From an uncultured bacterium (GTDB taxonomy: Bacteria; Bacillota; Clostridia; Lachnospirales; Lachnospiraceae): a DNA stretch of 63,928 nucleotides. Below the pieces are notes generated by a model. That model worked only from the letters and a program-made list of their open reading frames with translations. It searched no databases and was not told the origin of the DNA. The DNA lies in assembly GCA_947567075.1 (NCBI GenBank), contig CANOLZ010000002.1, positions 1 to 63,928 of the forward strand. The letters run 5' to 3'. Each line of letters opens with the position of its first letter. Position 1 is the first letter of the stretch. Made by a program: the position numbers and the translations under genes. Of the stretch, positions 8,647-16,474 are shown one piece after another.

Positions 8647-9645
8647 TTACAATATAATCATTTCGTCTATCTCATAGTCTCTGTCTGCCTTTGTTCCAAT
8701 TACTTCATCCCACCTCATGGGAGAAACCCCATAACCTGGTCTTTTTGTTGTTATATTATCCTCTGAAAAAACTTCTCCCTTTTCTATTTTCTTTGAAGCA
8801 ACAATGCTTTTTCTAACAAACTCTATATTTTTTTTCTCTGATTCTGAAGTAATTTTTTTTCCGTCCCCTAAGGCAAATTCTATATTTCTAATGGAGCGAA
8901 CCATTTCTTTTAGCTCATCTGGCTCTAAGCTCGCTTTATGATCTGGTCCTTCCATATTTTTGTCTAATGTAAAATGCTTCTCTATTACAACAGCTCCTAA
9001 AGCCGCTGCGCCAATGGCTGCCTCAATGCCTTCTGTATGGTCAGAATAACCTACTGGAAGCTGAAGTTCTCTTTCCATTGTTTTCATTGCCAGCAAGTTC
9101 ACATCCTTCATAGGCGTTGGATACTCTGTATTGCAATGAAGTATTGTTATTTCCTTTGCTCCATTTTCTTTTAAAACTCTTACTGCCTCTTTTACTTCTT
9201 CCATTTGGCTCATTCCTGTTGACAGTATAACATCTTTTTTCTTTTCTCCTATCCGTTTTAAGTAAGGATAGTTTGTAATTTCTCCAGAAGGAATTTTCAA
9301 AATATTTATGCCTAATTGATCCAGAAACTCAATACTTTCTATGTCAAAAGGTGTGGATAGAAATAAAATACCCTTTGACTTGCAATAATCAAGGAGCTCA
9401 AAGTGAGCCTCATGGGGAAGTTCTAATTTTCTCAACATTTCATACTGGGTTTCTTCTCCCCCTGTCATCCGCACCTGATATTCTGGTTTCTTTGTCTTCT
9501 CGCAAAGGAGGTTCTTCACTTGAAATGTTTGGAACTTTACTGCGTCTGCTCCTGCCTTGACAGCTACATCTACTAACTTTTTCGCAGTCTCCATACTTCC
9601 ATTATGATTGACTCCTGCCTCTGCTATGATAAATATTTTCTTCAT
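8647..9645 (-). CDS. legI: Nonulosonate (legionaminate/sialate-type) synthase, NeuB/LegI family
   Basis: The protein has about 332 residues. KIFIIAEAGVNHNGS and DAVKFQTFQ open the NeuB TIM barrel. ILSTGMSQMEEVKEAV, ILHCNTEYPTP, VGYSDHTEG and VIEKHFTLDK follow in family order. The last 60 residues (RPGYGVSPMRWDEVIG) form the antifreeze-like SAF domain that closes over the active site of the partner subunit. The enzyme condenses PEP with an N-acyl mannosamine-type sugar to make a nine-carbon acid. A start at 9645 has GGAG 7 bp upstream and gives the family N-terminus; an ATG at 9657 would add four residues. Separating legionaminate from sialate or pseudaminate synthase needs phylogeny; the LegC and LegG neighbours favour legionaminate. 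Confidence 0.87.
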   Translation of the reverse strand: MKKIFIIAEAGVNHNGSMETAKKLVDVAVKAGADAVKFQTFQVKNLLCEKTKKPEYQVRMTGGEETQYEMLRKLELPHEAHFELLDYCKSKGILFLSTPFDIESIEFLDQLGINILKIPSGEITNYPYLKRIGEKKKDVILSTGMSQMEEVKEAVRVLKENGAKEITILHCNTEYPTPMKDVNLLAMKTMERELQLPVGYSDHTEGIEAAIGAAALGAVVIEKHFTLDKNMEGPDHKASLEPDELKEMVRSIRNIEFALGDGKKITSESEKKNIEFVRKSIVASKKIEKGEVFSEDNITTKRPGYGVSPMRWDEVIGTKADRDYEIDEMIIL

Positions 9646-9711
9646 TGTCATCTCCATTCTGCCGTATCAACAGCGCTTCATTCTTTTACGGCATATGGAT
9701 ATCCCTTCTGT

Positions 9712-10351
9712 CTATTCAAGGTTTTTCCACACGCCACAGGCCGTACAGGAATCTGGAACATCCCCTAGCACGATTGCTCCTGCACCAATCTTTACGTTGT
9801 TCCCCACAGTGAGACATTGTAAAATCGTTGCGTTTGCCCCAACGAAAGTTTCTTCACCTATTTTTACAACGCCACATGCAATAGCCCCTACAGAAAGATG
9901 AGAAAAATTACCAAGCACACAATCATGCTCTAATACAGCGCCATTATTAATAATGCACATTTTCCCCACTTTTGCATCTCCATTAACTACTGCATTCCTC
10001 CCAATGTAAGAGCCTTCTCCTATTTGTGCACTTTCTGCAATTACTGCCGTTTCATCAATAACAACAGGTAAATGAAAACCAATTTCTTTCAAACGGTAAT
10101 ACAAACGAGTTCGAACATCAGAGGTTCCTAAATATGCCATACATATAAATGCATTTTTTACCCCCCCCCTCACTCAAAAAAAGCTTTTCCAGATCATCAT
10201 CACTGCCAATCACTTCATAATTTTTATATTTTTTCCCTTTATTTTCCTCTTTCTCTATTAATCCAACAATACGATACTTGCTTTGCCTTTCTATTGTATC
10301 AATAACTCCCTTTGCATGTCCTCCAGATCCAACTAAAATAATGTCTTCCAT
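9712..10351 (-). pseudogene. NeuD/PglD-type sugar N/O-acetyltransferase, out of frame at a G9 tract (possibly phase-variable)
   Basis: Two frames together give one complete PglD-like protein of about 212 residues. The first frame starts at 10351 (AGGAGG 7 bp upstream) with DIILVGSGGHAKGVIDTIE, the nucleotide-sugar-binding Rossmann domain, and runs through a run of nine G (plus strand C at 10161-10169) into a stop after EGGGKKCIYMYGIFRNL. One base less puts it in the frame that continues NAFICMAYLGTSDVR and a left-handed beta-helix of hexapeptide repeats, with the likely catalytic His in AVLEHDCVLG. The length, 640 bp, is one base over a multiple of three. The family acetylates the 4-amino group made by the aminotransferase. 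It may be a genuine off state, a mutation, or a homopolymer sequencing error. A GTG at 10173 could start the second part alone, but that would lack the Rossmann domain. Confidence 0.8.
10161..10169 (-). repeat. Homopolymer G9 tract (C9 on plus strand) inside the acetyltransferase gene
   Basis: Nine identical bases interrupt the coding frame at the linker between the Rossmann and beta-helix domains. G8 restores one 212-residue protein; G9 as read here ends it early. Poly-G tracts of this length are known slipped-strand contingency sites in Campylobacter flagellar glycosylation genes. The next longest tract I noticed is G7 in the glycosyltransferase gene 19257-20429 (19858-19864), which is in frame. 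Confidence 0.7.
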
Positions 10352-10418
10352 CTCCATACCTCCTAGCCCTTTTACTGGACTAATTCTCAATGTTTCATAA
10401 GTTTTTTTAAATTATCTC

Positions 10419-12197
10419 TTAAAGCATCCATTTTTCTAATTCCTCTTTCTTTAAAAATGGATACAAGTCTTGCAAAGCAGGAGTTAACATTTTTCCATTC
10501 TCATCTAATCTTGACATCACTTTCGGAATTACCGGATCATCAAATGCCTGCATAACTTCTAAAAGCACCCTTTCTTTAGATGCAAAGAAATTTTTTAGTG
10601 TCTCTTCCACTTGAGCATTTGTTTCACAGCACATATACTGAAACCCAAAAGCTTTGGCAATTTTTTCAAATTCCGGAAAACTTACTCCTGTGTCAGGACT
10701 TGCCCCAATATAAGCCCCATTAAAAAAACTTTTACTTGTCTGACGGATAGCGCCATAACCATCATTGTTAAAAATGACTATGGAAATAGGCAAATGATAA
10801 TGTACCATTGTCTGAAGCTCTTGCAAATTCATCATAAAGCTTCCATCTCCTGTTACACAAAATACCCTTTTCCCAGAAGCTACAGCTGCTCCAATAGCTG
10901 CTGGAAGATCATATCCCATAGAGCCACAGCTATAATTTCCCATTGCCCGCTGCTCCTTCTTTAAAACGCCAACTTGCATTTTTGCTGAATTGGCCGTATT
11001 GTTGCCCAATGTCAAGACACTATCCTCAGGTTCATACTTTTGGAACATTTTCCAGAAGTAATACATGCATACTCTCTCTGACTCCTTTGCCCCTTTGGCC
11101 CCTTCAAAAGAAGTAAACTCTTTTTTCAAATGGTTACAGTAGGTAAGCCATTCTTCATGCTCCTTATTATCTAGTTTACATGTAAGGCTTTTATAGAAAA
11201 AGGATTTTAAATCTCCATATATCCATTTTTCTATTTTAAGTCCTGGCTTTTTTGCCTCATAAGGATCCCCGTCAACCATATAAATCTGCGCAAAAGGGGC
11301 AAACCCTTCTTGATTAAAACCCGTTTGTCGAAAACCTAAGCTATTTCCCAAAACCAAAACAGCATCTGCATTTTGTAAAATAAAATTTCCTGTCCGCGGT
11401 CCAATATTTCCAGAAGATCCAAAATAAAGCGGATGCTCTAAATAAAAGTTATCCACAACCCAAGCTCCGCCTATTGCTGGTATTTGCATCTTGTCTATAA
11501 ATTCTGAAAACTCCTCCCTTAAATGGCTGTTGACAATGCCTGAACCTGCCAGAATACAAGGTCTCTTTGCCCTTTGGAGGGCCTCTAACACGTCCTTTAC
11601 CTCTTCATCTACTATAGGAGGAATAGGGCTCATATATTTTTCTGGTTTATAAAAATCCTCTTCTTCAACTCTTGCATTTTGAATATCTTGAGGAATATCC
11701 AGCCAAACAGGCCCCCTTCTTCCATCCATTGCAATTTGAATAGCTTTTATTATTTCTCGCTTTACTGCCAATGGATCTGTAAGCATTATGGCATACTTTG
11801 TCATATTTTTTACAGCTGGAATAATTTCATACTCTTGTATGCCCCGATATCTAAGGGGCATCCCTGACTTTTGAATAGATATTTCATACCGAACTTGACC
11901 AGAGATCACAATCATAGGCAGACTATCCTGCCAAGCTCCCAGTACTCCTGTCAATGCGTTGGTAGCTCCAGGGCCAGAGGTGACGCAGACTGCTGCCATC
12001 TTACCGCTATACTTGGCATAGGCTTCCGCTGCCATGGCACATGCCTGCTCATGGTGTTGAAAATATTTATCCATCTTTTCGCAGACAAGCATGGCATTAT
12101 TCAAATGCATTGCTCCCCCTCCTACTACTGCGAAGCATTTTGTTATACCAAACTCTACTAATGTTTCCATGACTACGTCAGCCACTCTCTTTATCAT
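10419..12197 (-). CDS. Thiamine-diphosphate enzyme, acetolactate-synthase-like, in a sugar operon
   Basis: The 592 residues cover the three domains of ThDP decarboxylase/synthase enzymes. The PYR domain has YFQHHEQACAMAAEAYAKYS with the catalytic glutamate, and VCVTSGPGATNALTG. The middle domain has VLVLGNSLGFRQTGF. The PP domain has VTGDGSFMMNLQELQT followed by IVIFNNDGYG, the GDG...NN motif that binds Mg-ThDP. No regulatory subunit or isoleucine/valine gene is nearby. In yersiniose biosynthesis a similar enzyme (YerE) adds a two-carbon branch to a keto sugar, and a reductase then acts; the SDR gene two places upstream fits such a pair. A catabolic role is the alternative. The gene lies 67 bp downstream of the next gene in each direction or less, so co-transcription is likely. 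Confidence 0.75.
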   Translation of the reverse strand: MIKRVADVVMETLVEFGITKCFAVVGGGAMHLNNAMLVCEKMDKYFQHHEQACAMAAEAYAKYSGKMAAVCVTSGPGATNALTGVLGAWQDSLPMIVISGQVRYEISIQKSGMPLRYRGIQEYEIIPAVKNMTKYAIMLTDPLAVKREIIKAIQIAMDGRRGPVWLDIPQDIQNARVEEEDFYKPEKYMSPIPPIVDEEVKDVLEALQRAKRPCILAGSGIVNSHLREEFSEFIDKMQIPAIGGAWVVDNFYLEHPLYFGSSGNIGPRTGNFILQNADAVLVLGNSLGFRQTGFNQEGFAPFAQIYMVDGDPYEAKKPGLKIEKWIYGDLKSFFYKSLTCKLDNKEHEEWLTYCNHLKKEFTSFEGAKGAKESERVCMYYFWKMFQKYEPEDSVLTLGNNTANSAKMQVGVLKKEQRAMGNYSCGSMGYDLPAAIGAAVASGKRVFCVTGDGSFMMNLQELQTMVHYHLPISIVIFNNDGYGAIRQTSKSFFNGAYIGASPDTGVSFPEFEKIAKAFGFQYMCCETNAQVEETLKNFFASKERVLLEVMQAFDDPVIPKVMSRLDENGKMLTPALQDLYPFLKKEELEKWML

Positions 12198-12223
12198 TTT
12201 TAATCCCCTGCCTTTCCACTTTC

Positions 12224-13264
12224 TTAAACATTGAGTTTTTCCTTCATTTTTTCCAGTTCCTCAAACTGTCCCATGTCCATATAGGCAGACTCGTTTACAA
12301 TATAGCATCCAATCTTCTCTCCCTTTTCCCTATAATACTCTATAATATCAGGGAAACTTATGGGTTTATTCTCCTCCAACTCATCAATCACCTTAGGGTT
12401 GACAATGTAAACGCCTGTATTAATAAAATATTGATACGTAGGCTTTTCAATCACTCCTACGTAATTGTTTTCCTTATCAATGGAGACAACTCCATAAGGG
12501 ATATCCGCTTTATATTCTGATAACACCATTGTAATAAAATTATGCTTTTTCTTATGTATATGGTATATTGCTGTATAATCTGCATCAATTAAAATATCAC
12601 AGTTTGTTAAAATGAAATCTTTATTTACCTTTCCCCTTAAGAGACTTAATCCCCCTCCTGTCCCTAAAGGCTGTTCTTCCTCTATATATTCCAAGGAATA
12701 GTCTCTATCAATGTTTTCAAAGTAGGACTGTATCATACCCCTTTTGTGGTTCACTATCATAAAGCATTCCTTACACCCACATTCAAAAAAACGGTTCAAA
12801 ATATGTTGGGAAACAGGTATATCTCCAATAGGAATCAAAGCCTTTGGAAGAATTTTTGTATAGGGATGAAGTCTTGTCCCCTTTCCCCCTGCCATCATCA
12901 CGACAGGAATGTCCATTTTTTCCTGTTCTCTTATTACTGTTCCGTCTCGAAATACAACTCCTGTAATTTCTCTGTTTAAATTAATAATTGGCACTGAGTA
13001 CAACTCTGATTCCCGAAAAATCTTTTTCCATTCATCCTTATGATATTCATTACAAGTCCAGGGAGAGTAGTTGGCAATGCTGGATACTTTTTCATTAATG
13101 TCTCCCGCCTTCAATGTAAATCTGCGAATGTCTCCGTCGGAAATAGATGCCAGAAGCTTTTTTCCTTTTACGACATAGACAACCTTGCAACGCACTTCCT
13201 CCAATCTCTGGATTGCCTGTTTAATACTTTCCGTTTCTGATAAAAACATATCTTGCAGTTTCAT
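12224..13264 (-). CDS. PtmE-like sugar-phosphate nucleotidyltransferase with N-terminal CBS pair
   Basis: The 346 residues comprise a tandem CBS region (about 1-115, with LLASISDGDIRRF and PIINLNREITGVVF) and a nucleotidyltransferase domain starting at PVVMMAGGKGTRLHPYTKIL, the GGKGTR nucleotide-binding loop. LGTGGGLSLLRG and FILTNCDILIDADY (metal-binding Asp) follow. This is the arrangement of PtmE from Campylobacter jejuni, which makes the GDP-activated GlcNAc that enters the legionaminic acid route. It is 17 bp downstream of the SDR gene and 26 bp upstream of the ThDP gene. Which nucleotide and sugar phosphate it uses cannot be read from the sequence. Confidence 0.75.
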   Translation of the reverse strand: MKLQDMFLSETESIKQAIQRLEEVRCKVVYVVKGKKLLASISDGDIRRFTLKAGDINEKVSSIANYSPWTCNEYHKDEWKKIFRESELYSVPIINLNREITGVVFRDGTVIREQEKMDIPVVMMAGGKGTRLHPYTKILPKALIPIGDIPVSQHILNRFFECGCKECFMIVNHKRGMIQSYFENIDRDYSLEYIEEEQPLGTGGGLSLLRGKVNKDFILTNCDILIDADYTAIYHIHKKKHNFITMVLSEYKADIPYGVVSIDKENNYVGVIEKPTYQYFINTGVYIVNPKVIDELEENKPISFPDIIEYYREKGEKIGCYIVNESAYMDMGQFEELEKMKEKLNV

Positions 13265-13280
13265 AGTGAAATCTTCTTTC

Positions 13281-14171
13281 CTAATAAATTAGTTTGTACA
13301 AATCAATTTCCTTTTCATTAGCCTGGTACCAGTGATACAGCTTTTCTATGGCACTTTCTGCCTTCGTGTAAGAAAAATCTTTGCATTCTTCCATAAATCT
13401 AGCATTTGACGCTGTATATTCATTGGCCATCCCTTGTTTACATATATAGATTGGTATATCTTTTCCACTGATTTCCACTACCTTATGGCAGATCTCTTTC
13501 AAACTGATTTTTTCTCCAGATACCATGTTATAGGTGTGAAACTTCGGCTCATGATTGAGAAAAAACTCTACCATTTTGCAAAAATCTTCTACCCATAAAT
13601 AGTCAAAGTAAACATTTTGCCTCATAGAAAGAGGAAGGCCTTTAATTGCCTTACAGCAAACGTTGGAAATATATTTTAAAGGATAGTACTCATACTTTCC
13701 AAAAATTCCAAAGAGCCTGAAATTATATATATTTCTGCTTTTTTCAATCATTTGATGTATGGTATATTTCATAAGTCCATACTGGTCAATGGGAATGGAT
13801 CTTCCGATTTCCTCTTCCCTTACATTCACAATATCAAATCGTTTATCGTATTCTGCGCCTGACCCAGTATAGTACATCTTTCCATAAAAATCCGCCTGCT
13901 TATAAAAATTTAAAAATATACGCAGGTTATATTCCAAAGCCTTTGTTCCATCCTTGCTTTTGTCAACTCCGTCTCCATAAACGGCAAAGTGTAAAATATA
14001 GTCAAAAGAATGTTCCTTAATATATCTCTCTACCTCTCCCTCATCAATACAGTTTAATTCTTTACTGGAAGGACAGTAAAGCTGGTACTCTTCCTTACGG
14101 CTTTCTAAATATTCTTTTATATTTTTTCCCACAAATCCGCTGGAGCCTGTTATTAATACTTTTCTTTTCAA
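13281..14171 (-). CDS. NAD(P)-dependent SDR epimerase/reductase, TTG start
   Basis: This 296-residue extended SDR begins with the dinucleotide motif VLITGSSGFVGKNI and has YGLMKYTIHQM with the Y-x3-K catalytic pair. It resembles the GDP-fucose synthase/RmlD side of the family more than the dehydratases. The start is TTG at 14171, preceded by AAGGAAG at good spacing; no better ATG is in frame. It may reduce or epimerise a keto sugar made in this cluster, perhaps after the ThDP enzyme. A 120-bp gap upstream separates it from the four-domain gene, so a separate promoter is possible, but I found no convincing one. Confidence 0.65.
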   Translation of the reverse strand: MKRKVLITGSSGFVGKNIKEYLESRKEEYQLYCPSSKELNCIDEGEVERYIKEHSFDYILHFAVYGDGVDKSKDGTKALEYNLRIFLNFYKQADFYGKMYYTGSGAEYDKRFDIVNVREEEIGRSIPIDQYGLMKYTIHQMIEKSRNIYNFRLFGIFGKYEYYPLKYISNVCCKAIKGLPLSMRQNVYFDYLWVEDFCKMVEFFLNHEPKFHTYNMVSGEKISLKEICHKVVEISGKDIPIYICKQGMANEYTASNARFMEECKDFSYTKAESAIEKLYHWYQANEKEIDLYKLIY

Positions 14172-14252
14172 CGTTATTCTTCCTTTTTATATATAATAGT
14201 ATACCATGAAAGCTATAATAGATCTATCGGTATTTTGCGCATAAAAAAACAC

Positions 14253-14299
14253 CCCTTATAGATCATTATAAAATTTATGAAAGCAACTCCCTTATAGAT
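14253..14299. repeat. 11-bp direct repeat around the stop of the four-domain gene
   Basis: CCCTTATAGAT occurs at 14253-14263 and again at 14289-14299, 36 bp apart. The second copy covers the stop codon of the 705-residue protein. Both lie at the edge of the 120-bp gap before the SDR gene. No T run or transposon ends were seen; the role is unknown. Confidence 0.4.
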
Positions 14300-16409
14300 A
14301 ATGTTCTTCAAGATATTGGTAAGTTGTCTCAGGCACAAGGAATTTTAGTTCCTCCCATTTATTTTCTTCCATAAGTCTTCTAACTCTCGATGCGCTAATG
14401 ACTCCCTCAGAATCTTCCCTTCTTGGAATTTCCATAAAGCTTATTCCATAACTTGTTAAAACCCTTTCCATTGCCTCATTATACTGTTTCGTAATTTTGT
14501 CCAAAGGCTCTTCTCCCGCAAATCTTATATCAATATTTAGCACCGGAACAATATATTTTGCAAAAATCTCCACATCTTCTGTTGCATCAATTTGCAAATG
14601 CTGTAATTTTTCTTTTGAAAAATAAGTGGGTAGTGTTCTTATGGAAAGGATAAATTTCCCGCTTGGCAGCACAACCACGCTAGGATATTGTTTGATCCCC
14701 CTCCTTACCATCTCTATTCTATCGTGAAAGGTAAACTTAGACTTATCCTCTTCCACAATAAAAAGATATAAAACATCCACAAAAGATAAGGCTTTTTCGA
14801 TTAAATACTGATGTCCTAAGGTGAATGGGTTGCAGTTCATGACAATAGCCCCTGTTTTACCCCTCCCCTTTACAGAAACTGCTTTTTTACTAATTTCCTT
14901 TATATATTTTTCCAGCTGCTGCTCTTCGATTGGTCCTAATAATCTGCCACTCCAAAGAAGAGTCTGATTGCCTGTCCATTGGATTTTTTGTAAATGCTCC
15001 AAGAGTAATTTTTCATACAGACTTTGAGCAATGACTTCATTTGCCTTTTTATTCGTGTGTAATGTTTCTTCAAAAAACCATTCGTCATGTCTATCATTAT
15101 ATATTTCTGTTAAATCCAGATCCATTCCTACCTTAAAAGGAACTTGCATTTTCTTTATTCCCGTATAATGGTTAATAAAAATAACAATATCGTTTTCCAA
15201 AAAGGGAATACTTTTTATTGTATCAAAAATATTTTCCATGGGAGAGCTCATCTCATTTACCATGGACAAGACTGTATATTTGCCTGGATAAAATTTATCT
15301 ATTTTTTCTTGTAAAAGGCCAAGTAAGCTATTCTCAAACCGCACTCCAAAACCTTGGGCAATACAAGGACCAATGACATAAATTTTGTTATCTCTCCAAT
15401 CTTCTATTGCTGTTTTTACACATTTTCCTCTGAGCATCCTTTCAAAATACTTTTCCTCATCCACAACTGCTTTCCTTTGCCATAAGTATTTACATGTTTC
15501 TTCTCCATACACTCTAAAAAACATGGCAAGTTTTCTTATATCATTGGGAGGTTTTATCCCCAATCCTTCCCTATTTTGAATCCTTTCCTTTTCTAAAACA
15601 GTAACCTCCTTTAACTCATTAGCATAAGGTATATGACAAATAAAAGCCGAAACTTTCCTATTCTTCAAAAAAGAGACAGTGAGACTGTCTTCTATTTCCC
15701 TACATAAACTTCCAATCTTGGACAATATCAAATAATGCATCCCCAAATCAATAGGTTTCTCCCCTAGCTTTAGAATCTTGTCTTCTATCATACCAGCTAT
15801 ATATCCTTCTTTTTCTTCTAAAGCCATAATTTCTTCCATCGTTTTCAAGTAGGGGGCTGTATTCGGAAATTTTTTCCACATACTTTCTATTGTATTTTCT
15901 CCTATTTCCCCTATATCTAAAATGTAAACTGGAAAATTTTCCTTTGATAAAAATTTAAAAAGTTCAAAACTTAATTCATTGAATCCTACAATAAGAATAA
16001 ATTGCATTTCTGGATCTACCTTAAAAAATAAGGAGCCCTTTTTCTTTCTCTCTAAAAAACGAAGGGTTTCCATATCCCTTACCATTTCCGTCGAAGTATC
16101 ATCAAAGCAAAAATAAACGAGCTCTCCTTTTTTATTCATAACAGGAAGCCATCTTATGTTCTTATTTTCATGAAAAAAGGAAGCTGCCATATCCAAAACA
16201 TTTTCATCCAATAAAACCCACTCCCTTTGAATAAGTTCTTTTGACCCTTTATCTACACTTTCAAATGTAATAATTCCATAAAATTCTTCCCCATCATTAA
16301 CTACGATAATATCTTCTTTTTGTTCCTCTGAAAAAAAGTTTTGCAGCTCCAAAGAAGGGAGTTCGCCCTTCTTTACTTCAAACACTTCTTTCTCACAAAA
16401 TCGAATCAT
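14292..16409 (-). CDS. Four-domain protein: CBS-like, Rossmann-like, SGNH-like and citrate-lyase-ligase-like nucleotidyltransferase
   Basis: The protein has 705 residues. Residues 30-105 look like two degenerate CBS repeats (EDIIVVNDGEEFYGIITFE; WLPVMNKKGELVYF). Residues 137-168 resemble a Rossmann start (FILIVGFNELSFELFKFL). Residues 341-470 look like an SGNH/GDSL domain: KIYVIGPCIAQGFGV at the front and LHTNKKANEVIAQSL where the catalytic His block belongs. Residues 519-705 match the C-terminal nucleotidyltransferase of citrate lyase ligase: AIVMNCNPFTLGHQYLIEKA, then ISASRVRRLMEEN near the end. The citrate lyase ligase family adenylylates acetate. No citrate lyase genes are present. In this operon the protein may activate and attach an acyl group or make an activated precursor. 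I do not recognise this architecture from a characterised enzyme. Confidence 0.6.
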   Translation of the reverse strand: MIRFCEKEVFEVKKGELPSLELQNFFSEEQKEDIIVVNDGEEFYGIITFESVDKGSKELIQREWVLLDENVLDMAASFFHENKNIRWLPVMNKKGELVYFCFDDTSTEMVRDMETLRFLERKKKGSLFFKVDPEMQFILIVGFNELSFELFKFLSKENFPVYILDIGEIGENTIESMWKKFPNTAPYLKTMEEIMALEEKEGYIAGMIEDKILKLGEKPIDLGMHYLILSKIGSLCREIEDSLTVSFLKNRKVSAFICHIPYANELKEVTVLEKERIQNREGLGIKPPNDIRKLAMFFRVYGEETCKYLWQRKAVVDEEKYFERMLRGKCVKTAIEDWRDNKIYVIGPCIAQGFGVRFENSLLGLLQEKIDKFYPGKYTVLSMVNEMSSPMENIFDTIKSIPFLENDIVIFINHYTGIKKMQVPFKVGMDLDLTEIYNDRHDEWFFEETLHTNKKANEVIAQSLYEKLLLEHLQKIQWTGNQTLLWSGRLLGPIEEQQLEKYIKEISKKAVSVKGRGKTGAIVMNCNPFTLGHQYLIEKALSFVDVLYLFIVEEDKSKFTFHDRIEMVRRGIKQYPSVVVLPSGKFILSIRTLPTYFSKEKLQHLQIDATEDVEIFAKYIVPVLNIDIRFAGEEPLDKITKQYNEAMERVLTSYGISFMEIPRREDSEGVISASRVRRLMEENKWEELKFLVPETTYQYLEEHYL

Positions 16410-16474
16410 TAAAAACCATTCCTTTCATTTAAAAGGGGCCATTTCCTAAACTTGCTGGCAAAGAATGCTGCCCT

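Noticed and set aside
10118-10173. Two separate short genes in place of one acetyltransferase
   Set aside because: The first has only the Rossmann part and the second only the beta-helix; both are needed for a NeuD protein and they join at the G9 tract. A GTG start at 10173 has no good ribosome site.
14172-14291. A sigma-28-like ACCGATAG in the gap before the SDR gene
   Set aside because: No TAAA or TAAT lies 15 bp upstream, so only half of the promoter is present.
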